Part shown: positions 1 to 14,100 of the stretch, piece after piece | How positions within the stretch are numbered: the first letter of the stretch is position 1 | Layout of the letters: the number at the start of each line of letters is the position of its first letter | DNA from: Diadema setosum | Lineage: Eukaryota; Echinodermata; Echinoidea; Diadematoida; Diadematidae | Assembly (NCBI GenBank): GCA_033980235.1 | Contig: CM067070.1 | Span: 2,700,978 to 2,764,977, forward strand | Length of the DNA: 64,000 nucleotides | Direction of reading: 5' to 3' | Translations under genes and position numbers: made by a program | Notes under the pieces: model-generated | Databases searched by the model: none | The model's input: the letters and a program-made list of their open reading frames with translations, nothing else | What the model was told of the DNA's origin: nothing

Positions 1-462
1 TTCTTTCTGTACGCGCAATGCCATTATAATGCGCGGTCGGTCGTTATGGACCCGGTCGGTGGGTTGGACCCCTCCCATACTAAGCGTTCTGTGCGCCAAT
101 GTATATGCGATCGGTTTCAAAAAGGGTGGTCGATATGTAGTAGGGCTACCATACCATATCATGTACATTGCACAAAGGACTGATGTTATTATGTTAATTT
201 TGCTATGTTCTTAAATTTTATCAATTTGATGAAGTGTGCTTGTCTTCAAGATATACATCTGTATTTTGTCCGTTTTTGCATTGAAACACTGTTCATACAC
301 AAAGGTGGGTGTGTGTTTGGTTTATTTTGGCTCATTTTTTACTGTTTTAATGGCCTTTTTCTGTGACGATTACTTCTTTTACTTGTTTTGCCATTGCTAT
401 TGACGTTAATTCTAATCATATACCCCTCATCCAACTACTTATCCTACTTCTGCTACTACTAC

Positions 463-610
463 TTTTACTACTACTCTACTACTACTACTACTACAACGTA
501 CTTTACAACTGTTACTACTTAACTACCCTATATTACTACTACTACTACTGCTACTACTACTACTACAAACGTACTACTACTACTACTACTACTACATTGT
601 ACTACTACTT
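463..610. repeat. (CTA)n microsatellite tract
   Basis: Interrupted CTA/TAC trinucleotide repeats over about 150 bases. The open frames here are repeat-driven poly-Leu/Tyr and are not genes. Confidence 0.9.
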
Positions 611-941
611 CTACTATATAAAATAATAATAATAATAGTGAGACTCTTATAAAGCGCTCATTTCTACCTAAAAAAGATACTCAAGGCGCTATACATAGAA
701 CAGAGTACATATTGTGTCACGTTACAACAGTATCACAGAAAATGATAAGACAATAAACCAACAAACAATATACGTACACATATACATACAGATATGGTCA
801 ATTTAAATTGAAAATGTATGTCTTGAGATTCTTTTTGAAACCATCAAATATATATATCTCATATAGAGTTTGCACTGCAGATTCCACTTTCCCCTATATT
901 ATGTCCATTGCTTCTTCTCCTGCCGTTTGCCATGATTCCAG

Positions 942-1110
942 CCCGTTTGTACGGTGAAGACAATCATCACACACGGGGACCCCTCAAGTTCCAGCACTCA
1001 CATCATGCAGTCGCTAATGAAGTCACAGTTCAAGCTACCGCCGGCCCCACCGGGGCGCGCCACTCGCTTCGGCTGCAACAAGAACAAGAGCCTGGCCGCG
1101 TCGGGGATTG
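942..1110 (+). CDS. Unknown gene, exon 1 (5' end uncertain)
   Basis: A GC-rich open stretch in a very AT-rich region. The frame used reads TVKTIITHGDPSSSS and later FGCNKNKSLAASGI. The acceptor at 940-941 is my best guess; an in-frame TGA at 933-935 limits extension. An ATG inside the exon (MQSLMKSQF) could also be the start. The donor is GTAAGA at 1111, leaving phase 1. Confidence 0.5.
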
Positions 1111-3523
1111 GTAAGACTATAATATGCTTGACATCGCTGAAGAAAAATCCAAATACACCCACCTCCTGAGTATGACAATAATAGAAAAAGAGCATTCAAT
1201 GAGAGTACCAGTCAATGAGGATGTTGGTTTACCAGTCCCAGCCATTTCTAATATCTTTTATTATATCTACGGCACAGTCGCACTTTTATTATATCCCGGC
1301 ACAGTCGCACTTCGTGAGATTCGCCGCTACCAGAAGAGCACCGAACTTCTCATCCGTCTCAATCTACAAGCTTTGTCTTCTTAGTGGGTCCCTCCATTTT
1401 TCGAATTTTGCATACTGTATAATTACTTCTAATCACTTGAGTTATATGATAGTGTATAAGTATTATAAGGTGGTACAATCATTGTATATACATTCTTTCA
1501 CGTTATACTTTACGCACCTTAATTTCTGTTATCAAAAAAGTGATGTTCATATCTTTTTTGTCGAAAAATGAAATAAAACATTGAATTGAATTGAATTGAA
1601 TTGAATTCTGTATTTGTCATAAAAGTAAATTTTAATTTTGAATTCAAACTTTTTGAATTTTGTGAAAGTCCTTTTTGGCTTTATTAAAGTTCCTTTTTTT
1701 TTTCATTTTCACAGATGTACATGTATGTAAATGATAGATTATCTTCTTTTTTTTTCGTTTTCGTATTGTAAAATTCATATCAGAAAATGAGATGAATAAA
1801 CGAATTGAATTGAATTGAACTGAATTGAATTAAATTGAACTATTCTTCCATCGCTCCGCCATCTTGCTTTTATTTCACCAGTACCCACACCGAATGCACT
1901 GGACAAGGCGAAGGAGGAGGAGGAGCGTCTGCTGCCTGCTTGTGCTAAGGTAAAAACAAACAATCATTGTATGAAACCCGACGTGAAACATATGAACTCA
2001 CAAACGAAATCCCGCCCAATAATCAAGAAATCCAACAAACGTAAATACACACATGCACCCCTACTGAAAAGCGAAGAGCCAGAGCACGAATCCTTATAAG
2101 CCGTTCTCCACACTGTTGATATTCACACTCCTTATTGTTTGGAAGGAACCTGATTATTCAACTTACACAATAAGCGTTTTCACATCAGCCCGATTTTTCG
2201 AAATAGTGCGCAATTTTCTGACGTGGGAAATTAAAAAATATCTCGAGCTTGGATTTTTATCGGGCTGATGTGAGAACGCCTATGTGCTGAAGCAGGCTTG
2301 TGGGCCTGTACAGGAATTCTCATTCAAGTCTGTCTATTGTAAAAACTCTGTGTGGTGAATGTGAAATATTATGCAGGATCTGCGTATTTGATCTGTATAG
2401 TTATACAATGTGTTTGCATCTTGCCCGATATACCTGCATGACAATATCATAACTCTTTCCAATTTAACGTGTATATCTGTAAGCTCATATAGGGTTGTGA
2501 AAATACTTGATACTTGTAATATAACAACGAGCACTCACAAAATTGTGATGAAGAATATTGTGTATTTTCGTATCATTTTTTTTTTTTTTTTGATGGTGCT
2601 TAGCAATTTTGGCCCCAAATATCTCAACTTAGCTGAAATGGAATTACTCGTTTTGCACTAAAAACCCATGAAACATCTTCCATTATCTACTTCCTTTTCT
2701 CTTCTCTACACATTGGTCAAATTGGGTAGGGGAAGGGATTTTGGCACTCATGTAGGCAATATTTCAAAAGAAAAAGAAACGCTCTTGTTACAGTCAAACC
2801 TGTTTAAAGCGGCCACACAAGGGAGGCAAAACTGGTCGTTATAGACATGCGCAGGTTTCCGCTATAGACAGGTTCTTTAACATGCCTTCTCTCGAAGGGA
2901 GTTGTTTTATAGTGGTCGTATACGGCAGGCGGACGCTACAGACAGGTGGTTGCCAAGACAGGTTTGACTGTACTATAATATTGTTTGTTTGTTGTTGTTT
3001 TTTTATATCCTATCAGCATACAACTCTAATGACGACGTCGAGTCCGTTCCAGTACGTACCGAGAAAACGAAGAATCACTCCGAAAGTACTGGGTGCGTAC
3101 CAGACACAGCATTCTACGATAGGGTTAACCGCTACACAAGCGAAGTAAACCCTCATAGAATGTCAAAATTACCATTATGAATATTTCCTTCAATTCAATT
3201 CAATGTTTTATTTCATTTTTCGACAAGAACATATAAATATCACTTCTTTTTTGTAACAGAAAATCAGGTGCGTAAAACTATGTAGGATGAAAAGAATATA
3301 CAATGATATTTGTAGCACCTTGCAATAATTACACATTATCATAAAACACAAGTGATTTGAAGTAAGTAAACATTGTGGATAATTCGAAAAATGGAGGGAC
3401 CCACTAAAAAGACAAGTCTTGTAGGATGTGGGCCCCTCAGACGAAAAACATCAATTAGAAGTAAAGAGAAGGTCTGAAAGCCCACTGTAGAGACAGATCA
3501 ACAAAACAGACACATGTACACAC

Positions 3524-3570
<47 letters not shown>

Positions 3571-6500
3571 ATGAAACGGGACTGAAAAGGAGTAACAGTA
3601 CAACAGACAGTTGACTACGAGATGAGACAAAACTAGCATAACAGTACGAGAACAGAACGGAACAAACAAAACAAACAAAAACGTTTAGCATAAACAGCGA
3701 TCTCGTCGGAAGTATGTCGAGGGAGAGAGAGAGGGGGGGGGGGGGGAGAGAGTGACGCGAGAAAGAACAATGTAGGCCTACTAGAGATATAATCGAAGAA
3801 ATATCCTAGCTTTATTACAATAGGACGCTGTTTAATAATAAGAGAGTACACGTAGCAATCAATAGGTGGTTCTTTTCTTAGATAAAGGATTACAACAGCT
3901 GGTTAATTTAAATCAGTAGAATTGTAAGATTGCAGTAGAACAAATTTCAGTTTCCTTTTAAATGAATATATAGAGGGGGCATTTCTAATATCAGAATGCA
4001 ATGAATTCCAATAACTTGGGCCGGTATAAACAAATGTGTTCTTGGCTAAAATGGTACGAAGAAGAGGTAAATGATATTCATTAGAACGTCGAGTCGGATA
4101 TTCATGAAATGACTGATTTTTTAGGAACATGGAATGAAAAATATCAGGAAGAGAGTTATCATTATACATATACATAAATTGTCCTAAATTAAATAAAAAC
4201 AAATCTCTGATTTTTAATAGCTTATTAGAAGCAAACAATACATCTGTATGAGAACGTATGGGAGAATAACAAATGATGCGGAGAGCTTTCTTTTGTAAAA
4301 GGAACACTCTATCCAACAAATTTTGATGGGTGTTGCCCCAAACTAACACTCCGTAATTAAGGTAGGGCAATATCAATGACGAGTATAACATAAGTAATGA
4401 TTTTTGTGGGAAACACAATTTTAGTCTATTAATGACGCCTATATTACGAGAGATTATATTACAAATATAATCAATATGCAATTTCCAAGAAAGTTTGTCA
4501 TCTACAATAATACCAAGAAATTTGAAATGTGAAACTCTCTCTAAATGTGTATCGTCCAAAACTATGTCTGCATTTAAAGTGCTAGCGGTATTACTAAAAA
4601 ACATATATTTCGTTTTATGAACATTCAAGGAGAGCTTATTAGCTCTAACCCAATTTGTTACTTTTTTCAATTCACTGTTAACTTTTCGAACAAGAACATC
4701 AATATCACTGTGAGAATAAAATACATTAGTATCATCAGCGAAATGAATAAAAGAAAGAGTGTCAGATACTTGACAAAATTCATTGATATAAATAATGAAT
4801 AGCAATGGCCCTAACAGACTTCCCTGAGGAACCCCACATTTGACTTCTCTAGTCAATGACTTATCACTTTTAATTGTAACAAACTGTCTTCTATTAAGTA
4901 GATAACTCTTGAACCACTCCAAGGCCTTCCCACGTATTCCATAATGTGATAACTTGTAAAGTAAGATATCGTGATTAATTGTATCGAAGGCCTTGGAGAA
5001 GTCCAAGAAAATACTAATGAAATGGGAATGGTCATCAATTGCATGAGCTACTTTTTCAACGAAACTTAAGAGAGCATGAGTAGTACTGTGCTTCTCACGA
5101 AAACCAAACTGAGAATTAGTAAAAATTTTATGCTGTTTCAAAAAATTAATCATTCTCTTATGAATGAGTTTTTCCAGGACCTTAGACAGAGAAGATAATA
5201 ATGAAATTGGACGATAATTATTGATTTCAAGTTTATCGCCCTTTTTGAATATTGGGATAACTTTTGCCAATTTCATTTTATCGGGAAACACACCGTGAGA
5301 CATTGACAAATTAAATATATGAGCAAGCGGATCAGCAACCGAGGATACAACACTTTTCAAAATAACATTATCAATCTCATCATAACCAGAACTTCGGTTG
5401 TTCTTTAATGAAGATACCATATCAATTATCTCATATCTATTAGTAGGAGTAAAAAAAATAGAGTTGGGATTATACTGACCTAAGAATTCAGTAAAATGCT
5501 GCTGTGTAACAGGGATATTTTGGGCATACGTTTCACCTATTTTTGAAAAATAAGAGTTAAAAACATTTGCAATATAAACAGAATCATGAATTATTTCATC
5601 ATTCATCTTTATGCTATCAATATCTGAATTTTTACTAGAAACATTCATAGCCTGTTTTAAAACCTTCCAAGTATTTTTCATATCAAACTTATATCTCAAT
5701 AATAACTTAGTGTAATATTTTTTCTTTTCAAATCGTAAAATCATTGTTAAAGTATTTTTATAAGATGTATATTTATTCTTAGATAACTCATTTCTATCCA
5801 TTTTGTATTTATAATATAATCGATTTTTTCTATTAATAGAACGGAGAATAGATTTTGAAATCCACGGTAACCTAGGTATCTTTTTGTAATCCGATTTATT
5901 CTTTTGTTTAGGGATTATTTCGTCCAAATGATAATTAAAAATTTCCATAAAATTATCAAACGACAAATTAATATCATCACTGTCTGACACTCTTGACCAG
6001 TCAGTATTATCAAGGGCCGCGTCCAAACTAGCTAGCTTTTCATTCGACACTCTGCGGCTAAATGAAGGAAATACGGATGATTTACCAGTATTAGGTGAGA
6101 CTTTAAGAGTAAAATAAGTCATAATTGGAAAATGATCAGTCATATCTGAAAGAATTATAAAAGAATCGGGGAGGGGTAGAACATTGCAAAAAAAGTTATC
6201 AATAAGGGAAGCAGAGTGATCTGTAACACGTGTAGGTTTTGAAATGAGCGGAAGAAACGAAGAAGACAAAAATGTTTGGAGAAACTCATTTGAGATATTA
6301 TCATTATCTAATTTCAATAAATCAATATTAAAATCACCGAGTAAAAAACAGTCCTTATTTCGAAGAACCGGGGATTGCGCCAACTCTGAAAGATGAATAA
6401 AAAAATCGTTGGTGCTTGAGTTGGGTGGTCTGTACAATATGCCTACCACAATATTTCTATTTCCTGGAATACACATTTCGAGAAAAAGTGATTCGACAAA

Positions 6501-9500
6501 ATCATCCATTCTAGAAATATTATCAAGAATAGTACATTCAAAAGTACGTGATACATACAACGCGACCCCTCCACCACTCCTATTTGGTCTATTATTGACA
6601 AACATCCATTATACCCATCGATTGCAAAAGAATTTCCAGAATTAGAAGTTAGCCAGGTTTCACTTAATCCAATGACTGAAAATGGCTGATTTATATCAGA
6701 TTCCAGTAAAAATTTAAACTCATCAAAATGTTTATTTATACTCCTTATATTCAAATGCAGCAAAGAAAACGTATCTTCAGAAAAATTATTATACATATCT
6801 TTACATTGGTTCACAGTGATATAATTGCACAAAACATTCTGAGTTAAGTCAGAACTAAAATCATGGGGAAGTTCATTAACAGATGAATTCAAATTATCAG
6901 CGACAAGATTATCATAAGGGGTGATTCGTGTACTATCTGCCCCACTGAATGAATCAGATTCTGACATTGTATGCCTAAATAATTCAAAGAGGTCATCATT
7001 TGAAACGGAATGAAATGGCGCTTTACTGTAATCAGCCATTAGAGATACGGGGCGTAAATGTATGTATGAGAATCAGCTTTACATATAAAAGTAGAATGAC
7101 ATGAATCGATTCATGATAAGAGCAAATAGCCAGCCAACGAAATGTGGCAGAATACGAGAGGAATTGACGGCCATGAACAGCGTCAGAATCAGAACAGAAA
7201 ATGGAAAAGAGAAAGTAGACGAGAAGACTCAGTAACATTGAGGTTGACAAACATGGAACACACACAACAAGTAGACAAGGATATATGGAGTGTCTTAGTG
7301 GGCTTCCGAAATGACAACAATAGCATGTGTAGACAATCCAAACAATGCAAACAATGTCGGACTGAACAGGGTACATGCTGGAACTCACGAGATCCCTCGT
7401 ACTGTGTTATAAATTTATGTAGAATTACACAGAAAATACCATATAATGTTGAACTTACGAGGGTACAACAGACACTTAATTAGAATAGGCCAGATGGCTC
7501 CACAGCAAAGCTGTCACATCGATAATACGAATACCGTGAGGGAAAACAGAGTGGCGATCCCACAGCTATGTTTTGAATGAATAATGAATACATAATACAC
7601 ATCCGTGACCGCTCAACATTCTGAAAATAATACGGTCATAAAAAAGCTGTTGGAATCCATTATAGAATTTATCAAGACCGAGTCAAATCGGAATGGAAGG
7701 CCACAGGCGTGAACTTAAGAATAGACTTGTGCAAAACAATGAGTTTCACACCGGGTAAGTTACATAACGCTCTGAATTTTGGTATTCAGGTGCAATGAAT
7801 GCAAAAGCACAATGTTCCAAATCGGCAAAAGCAATGACAAAGTAATGCCATATAATTGTTAATGGATGAGGGTGAGAAAATGATAGAGAGAGAAAGTAAA
7901 AAAGGAAGAAGGGTGAGAAAACAAGTGATGGAGGGAGGGAGGGAGAGTGCTTGTATCTGACGAGAGTAACTATTCTATGAAGGTATACATTGATATGCAT
8001 ACATACCGTCAGTATGTACATTGACATGCATAATAATAGACACTTATAATTTATATTGATTCATGCACATCAACGTGTATCATGAATTCAATATACACAC
8101 ATACAAGCCACATGTCATAATGCCATATACATTGATATATACATGCACATGCACATAATGTCATTGATACCGACATACTAACGTACTGATATAGAATACA
8201 TGCTGAAATGCGCACATCGACAAGCATTATACACTGAATCATAATAGTCATTATACTTTGATAAACCAACAGCTTAGATATACATGAATGCATATTCATA
8301 CCATCTTTCATTGAAATTGAATATTCAACTTTCATATCAAGTATCAATCAATTATCATTTATAGAGAGTTAGATCATCAAGAGAGAATTCTATATGAATT
8401 TCTTTGGTTATTACATAATGTATACTTGATATCATCATAAGGGAAGAATGAAAAATGCAAAGGCAAAACATTTCAAAGCAGTTGATCACACTCGAGTGCC
8501 AAGGTGTTCAATAATTATGTATCGATTGATGAAATACCATGGCAGCTTAGCGAAGGGACCAAAGCATGAAGAGCGACTACACTTTCAGAAAAAAAAAAAC
8601 AACATTCAAATCCTTAATCAGTACATATACATATTGATCGTAATATGATCATTATAAAAATGTATACTTTGATAACCCAACGGCATAGATATATGTATAT
8701 TCATACCATCTTTCATTGAAATTGAGTATTCGACTTCCATAAACATCAAAAGCAGAACCATAAGTACCAAACAATTATCAACATTTTATTGTAAAGAGTC
8801 AGGTGATCAGAAAAATATATCATTATGAACTTCTTTGGTTCATTACGTAATGTACAGTGTACTTAATATCGTCATGAAAAAGGAAGAAAGACAAGATAGT
8901 ATCTGTTACGCTATAATCACTTCAAAACGATCGATTACACTCAAGTGCCAAGGTAGTGTATACTTGATCGTATACAAATAATATATCGATTGATGAGACA
9001 CCATGGCAACATAACGTAGGGAAAAAAGCATGAAGAGCGACTACATACTCTCAGGAAAAAAAATAATAATAATCAGTTGAGGGGCAAGTTCACCAGTAGC
9101 TGTTCAAACTTAATTTACTTTGTGTGATACCTATTGATCAGTGGAAGGGTAGCCCCTGAAATGAGATTGTCTTTGAGGTGTTGTAAGAAATGATCACATT
9201 TCCGGCATAGGTTGTCACCACCAGAGGGCGCTTTAAATAGCTAAATATTCATAAACTGAGTATAATTGAAGTGGTAAATGAATGACACAGAGAGAATAAC
9301 AACATAAATTTAATATCATTATTTTCAGGCATATCATCACCCCGACTTTTGGATACGTTGAAGTTCCAGTACGATAAAGTAGTGATAAGTAAAAGGATAA
9401 CACAGTAGGATTAATACTTATGATATCGACAAGCCTACGACATTAATAAATAAAACAGTGTACAGTAGGGTTTTCAGTATACATGATGAAGACAAAATGA

Positions 9501-11141
9501 TTGATACCTCTGATATTTACTTTAACCATATCAGATTCAATTTGTTAAGCATTTGAGAAATAACAAATGAGTGAAAATAACAAATGTAAACGGGTGAAAA
9601 GCTTACGCATGAGAATCAGACCAGTTTGACCAGCTGCTTGGGGTATTACCAGTCGATCTTGGGCGAGTTTGAAGAATTATCTTGGTGCCAATTATTTTGA
9701 TTCTGGTAGAGAGGTGCTGCTTCTTTCGGAGATCATACGCTATAGATGAAAGCCTTCCCCTTTCGCGTTTCATACAAGCTGGTAGATCGGTACGAATAGA
9801 GATTCGCTTACCGGGGTCGGGTTCTTGCACGCCAGGAGGGCCATCGCTGTCCCGAGTCGACTGTGTTGGATGCTCGTATGCGCGAAGTACGCGATCTCTG
9901 TCGATCATGTACGCGAATCGGACAATGATTGGATCCGGACGTTTTCCAGCACCTGCACGATCATTGGTCCCAAGGGCCGCAGCTCCGGACCTAGTAGGCA
10001 GACGGTGAGCGTTGACTAGAGGAATTCTAGCAGCGGTTTCCACGGGAATAGCGAGCAGCTTTGCAAACACCTCGGCTGCGGCGGTATACGGGTTTTCGTT
10101 GGGCTTTTGGTGGGCTCCGTAGATGAGGAGGTTCAGCTTCCTCTCGTGGACTTCAAACAGCAAAAGCTTGTTTTCCAGCTCCTCCTTGTAGCCATCCACT
10201 TTCTTTGAGATTTCAGGAATGTCCTTTCGTTGTATATCATCAATTCTGCCAGAGGCGTCTCCCATGCTTTTTTCAAGCTCCGCAACAGTTTGCTTTGTCA
10301 GGGACAATTCCTGCTTGAATGCAGCGAGCTCTGCTATGACGTAATCAAGCTTTCCATTCATTTGACGGGAAAGCGTGACGAAGGACTCCCATGTCTCCCT
10401 CGTAGGACCTGATGCTATGTCAGGCGTGGTGGGGATCGTTGGGGCATGGTCGCTGCCTGAAGCAACGTGCGCGGCGCCTACTGGTACTGGTGGCGTGGAA
10501 CCAACTGCATCCATAGTTTGACCATGAAAATTAGGCGAATTTGCTGCTGTTTTGCCTCCTTTGCGAGTTCTTAAGTGGTACTGACTCATGTCCAAGTAAC
10601 ACTTGAGAGGATAATATGACGTTTATCCAAGTTAGAAGGCAGTAATTTCTGTGAAAAGTATGAATTGTCGAGAGCTCGTGAGACACACGTCTTGCTAACC
10701 CGCAGTCATTACGTAATTGAATTAAAAAAAAAACAACGAGAAATATGAAGGATCTATCCATCTATATATAACAATACAATGAGACTATATTTTTTTGTTT
10801 TTTTTGTTTTTGTTTTTTTTATCGATCTCCTTGTTCAACGGCTAGTAATTATGACTTTTGACCTTGGAAAATACTTTCAATGTCGGTACATAACCCCATT
10901 TCGAATTGTCATCTATGTTGTGGTACATGAAAAGCTGAAAAAAGACCGAGATATAATCGTGGCATTTCATTTCTAGTTGTTGTTGTTGTTTTGCTTCTTT
11001 CACTATGTCAATTTCTTGGAGGTGCATAAATTGTGTAATGCAAGAGCAATATGATATCTTAAACATGTCAAAGACACCCTTTGTATTGGATTAATTTGCG
11101 ATCACAAGTCACCACTTTCATCGTCATCATCATCAGCATCG

Positions 11142-11178
<37 letters not shown>

Positions 11179-14100
11179 TTTCATCACCAAGGTGACATTA
11201 TTAATGCCAGTTCTCCAGTGACAGGTTCACCACATTTAATCCCACAGATCATTGTCAAATTTACATTCACCTAAATCATCACTGTTTCCAGCGTCACAAT
11301 CGCCACGTAGTGTTATCATCACCATCATCATAAGCATCACTAACATCAATCTCACCTTCATCCTTCCAGACGAGAGTATCGGGATACTGAAGCATCCCTT
11401 GCCGGACAAGACCCCTATCGGTAAACCGCGACCACCGAGGAAAACGTCAAGACGGCTTGTTGCAAGCGCGCCCTCTACGACATTGCAGGTCCGTATCACA
11501 CACTCGGTAGCCAAGTGTTGTATCGATGAATCCAACTTCATCGGTGTTCATAGCACTGTAACTATGGGGGCCGTAACTATGGGGGGGGGGGGGGGGGGAA
11601 CTTCAAAAAAAATAATAAAAAGAGAGCACTTTCAATGGGTTAGGCAATGAGCTAGGTGCGTTGCTACGTCAGGGCAAGTTATCATCTGTTAGGCATACTT
11701 AACCCCACGTTACAAGATTAATTACCTTCGATGAAAGCGGTACCCAAACTGCATTGGATAATACTTTGTGTTAACTTTGAATACGTTCTGATTAAATCAC
11801 TCAGGCAATTCATTCATTTATTAACCATACCACGACATTTGTTTGTTTATTTACCTTCAACAAATAATTGTAGAATACATTACATGAACATCATTCACAT
11901 GACATATAAGACAAATGAAAAACATTATTTTTGTCAACATTTTGGTCAAGGAACGAAGAATTTGATTTACTATTCAATTCAATTCAATTCAATTCATGCT
12001 TTATTTCATTTTTCGAAAAGAACATAAACATTTCACTTTCTTTGGTAACAGAGAATAAGGTTGCATAGTCAAGACAAAGTAAATTGAGAAAAATAAAATC
12101 GAGGAACCTTGGAATAAGAAATACGTTGTAATGAAACTTGACTGAAGTGATAAGGACGACATAATACATAAGACATCGAAAAATGGAGGGACCCACTAAA
12201 AAGACAATGCTTGTAGAATGTGGGCCCCTCAAGTACAGAATGTCAATAGAAATTGAACGGATGCAAAAAGGGGAAGAAAGACTGGGAATAAAGTAAAATA
12301 GAAAAAAGTCTGGAAGCCCTCTAGGAAGATAGAGTATCAAACAGACATACATACTCAGGCGAGTAAACAGAAAACGAAACTGGGACGGCGAAACTAATAA
12401 AGGGGGACTCATAGACAAGACAGAACGAGACAAGACAGAACGAGACAAGACTAATATAACAGGAAGACAATACAACGGACAGAAAGACAGAACAGATCCA
12501 GTGATCCTCGACAGAATTCATTGAAAAAAAATGACGGGATGCGTGAAAAGGATACCATTATATAGAAAAGTATAGAGAAATAGATGCAGAAATAATATAA
12601 ATGAAATCAAACCTACTCTGTAGGTGTCTCAGGACAAGAGAGACGAGAAAATACGGTATATCACTTTTAAGCCAAGTTCTTCGAAAAGGAATTGAAATAA
12701 GCCAACAGGCTAATTCAATTCTGTGGGATCATAAAATTGCAATAAAAAAAACTTTAATCTTCTTTTAAATGAATATATAGAGGGGGAATCTTTTATATCA
12801 TTATTCAGGGAATTCCAGTAAGTTGGGCCAGTGTAAATAAGTGTGTTCTTAGCAAACACCGTTCGTAAAAGAGGTAAATGAAATTCATTGGAGCGTCGAG
12901 TGGGATACTCATGGAATGATTGATTTCTTTGAAACATAGAAGCAAAAATGGACGGGAGTGAGTCGTTGCTGTACATGTACATAAATTGCCCCAAATTATA
13001 TAAAAACAAATCTTTAATTTTTAATAGCTTATTGGAGGAAAATAACAAATTTGAGTGGGAGGGTATGGAAGGATAACAGATGATACGGAGAGCTTTCTTT
13101 TGTAGAAGGAACACTCTATCGAGTAGATTCTGATGAGTGTTACCCCATACTAAAACACCATAATTAAGATAAGGCAATATCAATGAAGAATATAACATAA
13201 GTAATGATTTTTGTGGAATATACGAATTCATTCTATTTATAACGCCTATATTACGCGAGATTGTGTTGGATATATAATCAATATGTAACTTCCAGGAAAG
13301 TTTGTCGTCAACAATAATTCCAAGAAATTTAAGATGTGAAACTCTTTCTAACTGAATATCATTCAAAACTATAGCTGTACTCAGAGTATCAACAGTATTA
13401 CTGAAAATCATGTATTTCGTTTTTTGGGCATTCAAGGATAGTTTGTTGGCTCTTACCCAATTACTCACTTTTTGTAATTCAGAATTAACTTTTTGAACAA
13501 AAAAATTAGCATCATTATGGGCAAAAAATACATTAGTATCGTCAGCAAAATGAATGAAAGAAAGTACTTCAGATGCCTGACAAAAATCATTAATATAAGC
13601 AATAAATAACAGTGGTCCTAATAAACTTCCCTGCGGAACACCACAATTTACTTCTCTTATCACTGAACAATTATCTTTGATTATAACAAACTGTCTTCTA
13701 TTTTCCAAATAACTCTTGAACCACTTCAAGGCCTTCCCACGTATTCCGTAATGTGATAATTTGTGGAGTAGAATATCGTGATCAACAGTGTCGAAGGCCT
13801 TGGAGAAGTCCAAGAAAATACTAATTAAATGAGAATGATTATCAATTGCGTGAGCCACTTTATCAATAAAATATAAAAGAGCATGAGTTGTAAAACATTG
13901 CATTCCAATAATAACGAAAACGGATATAATCAAATTCATGGCACAATGAGGTCAGAATTCATATTCGCAATTAGGATCTATTTATCTTGATTTACATTAC
14001 TGTTCGGCTAACGAGATTTCGGTATAAAGAAAGAAGACAAAATATTGTAGCTTTCCAGGAGCCTCCTTTACAGACATAGCGAAATATTATACGTGGTAAA

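Larger units (their letters stand above)
3189..7039 (-). mobile_element. LINE (CR1/jockey-like), near full length
   Basis: The minus-strand element carries an endonuclease-reverse transcriptase ORF2 (3903-7039), a 3' UTR with homopolymer tracts (poly-A on the plus strand at 3526-3570, poly-G at 3726-3747), and a terminal (TTGAA)n tail at 3189-3203. It sits antisense in intron 3 of the unknown gene. The 5' boundary is uncertain and may extend beyond 7040. Confidence 0.85.

Noticed and set aside
7032..7388. 118-residue Cys/Leu-rich minus-strand frame upstream of the LINE
   Set aside because: No similarity to ORF1 and no motif; probably chance in AT-rich 5' sequence.
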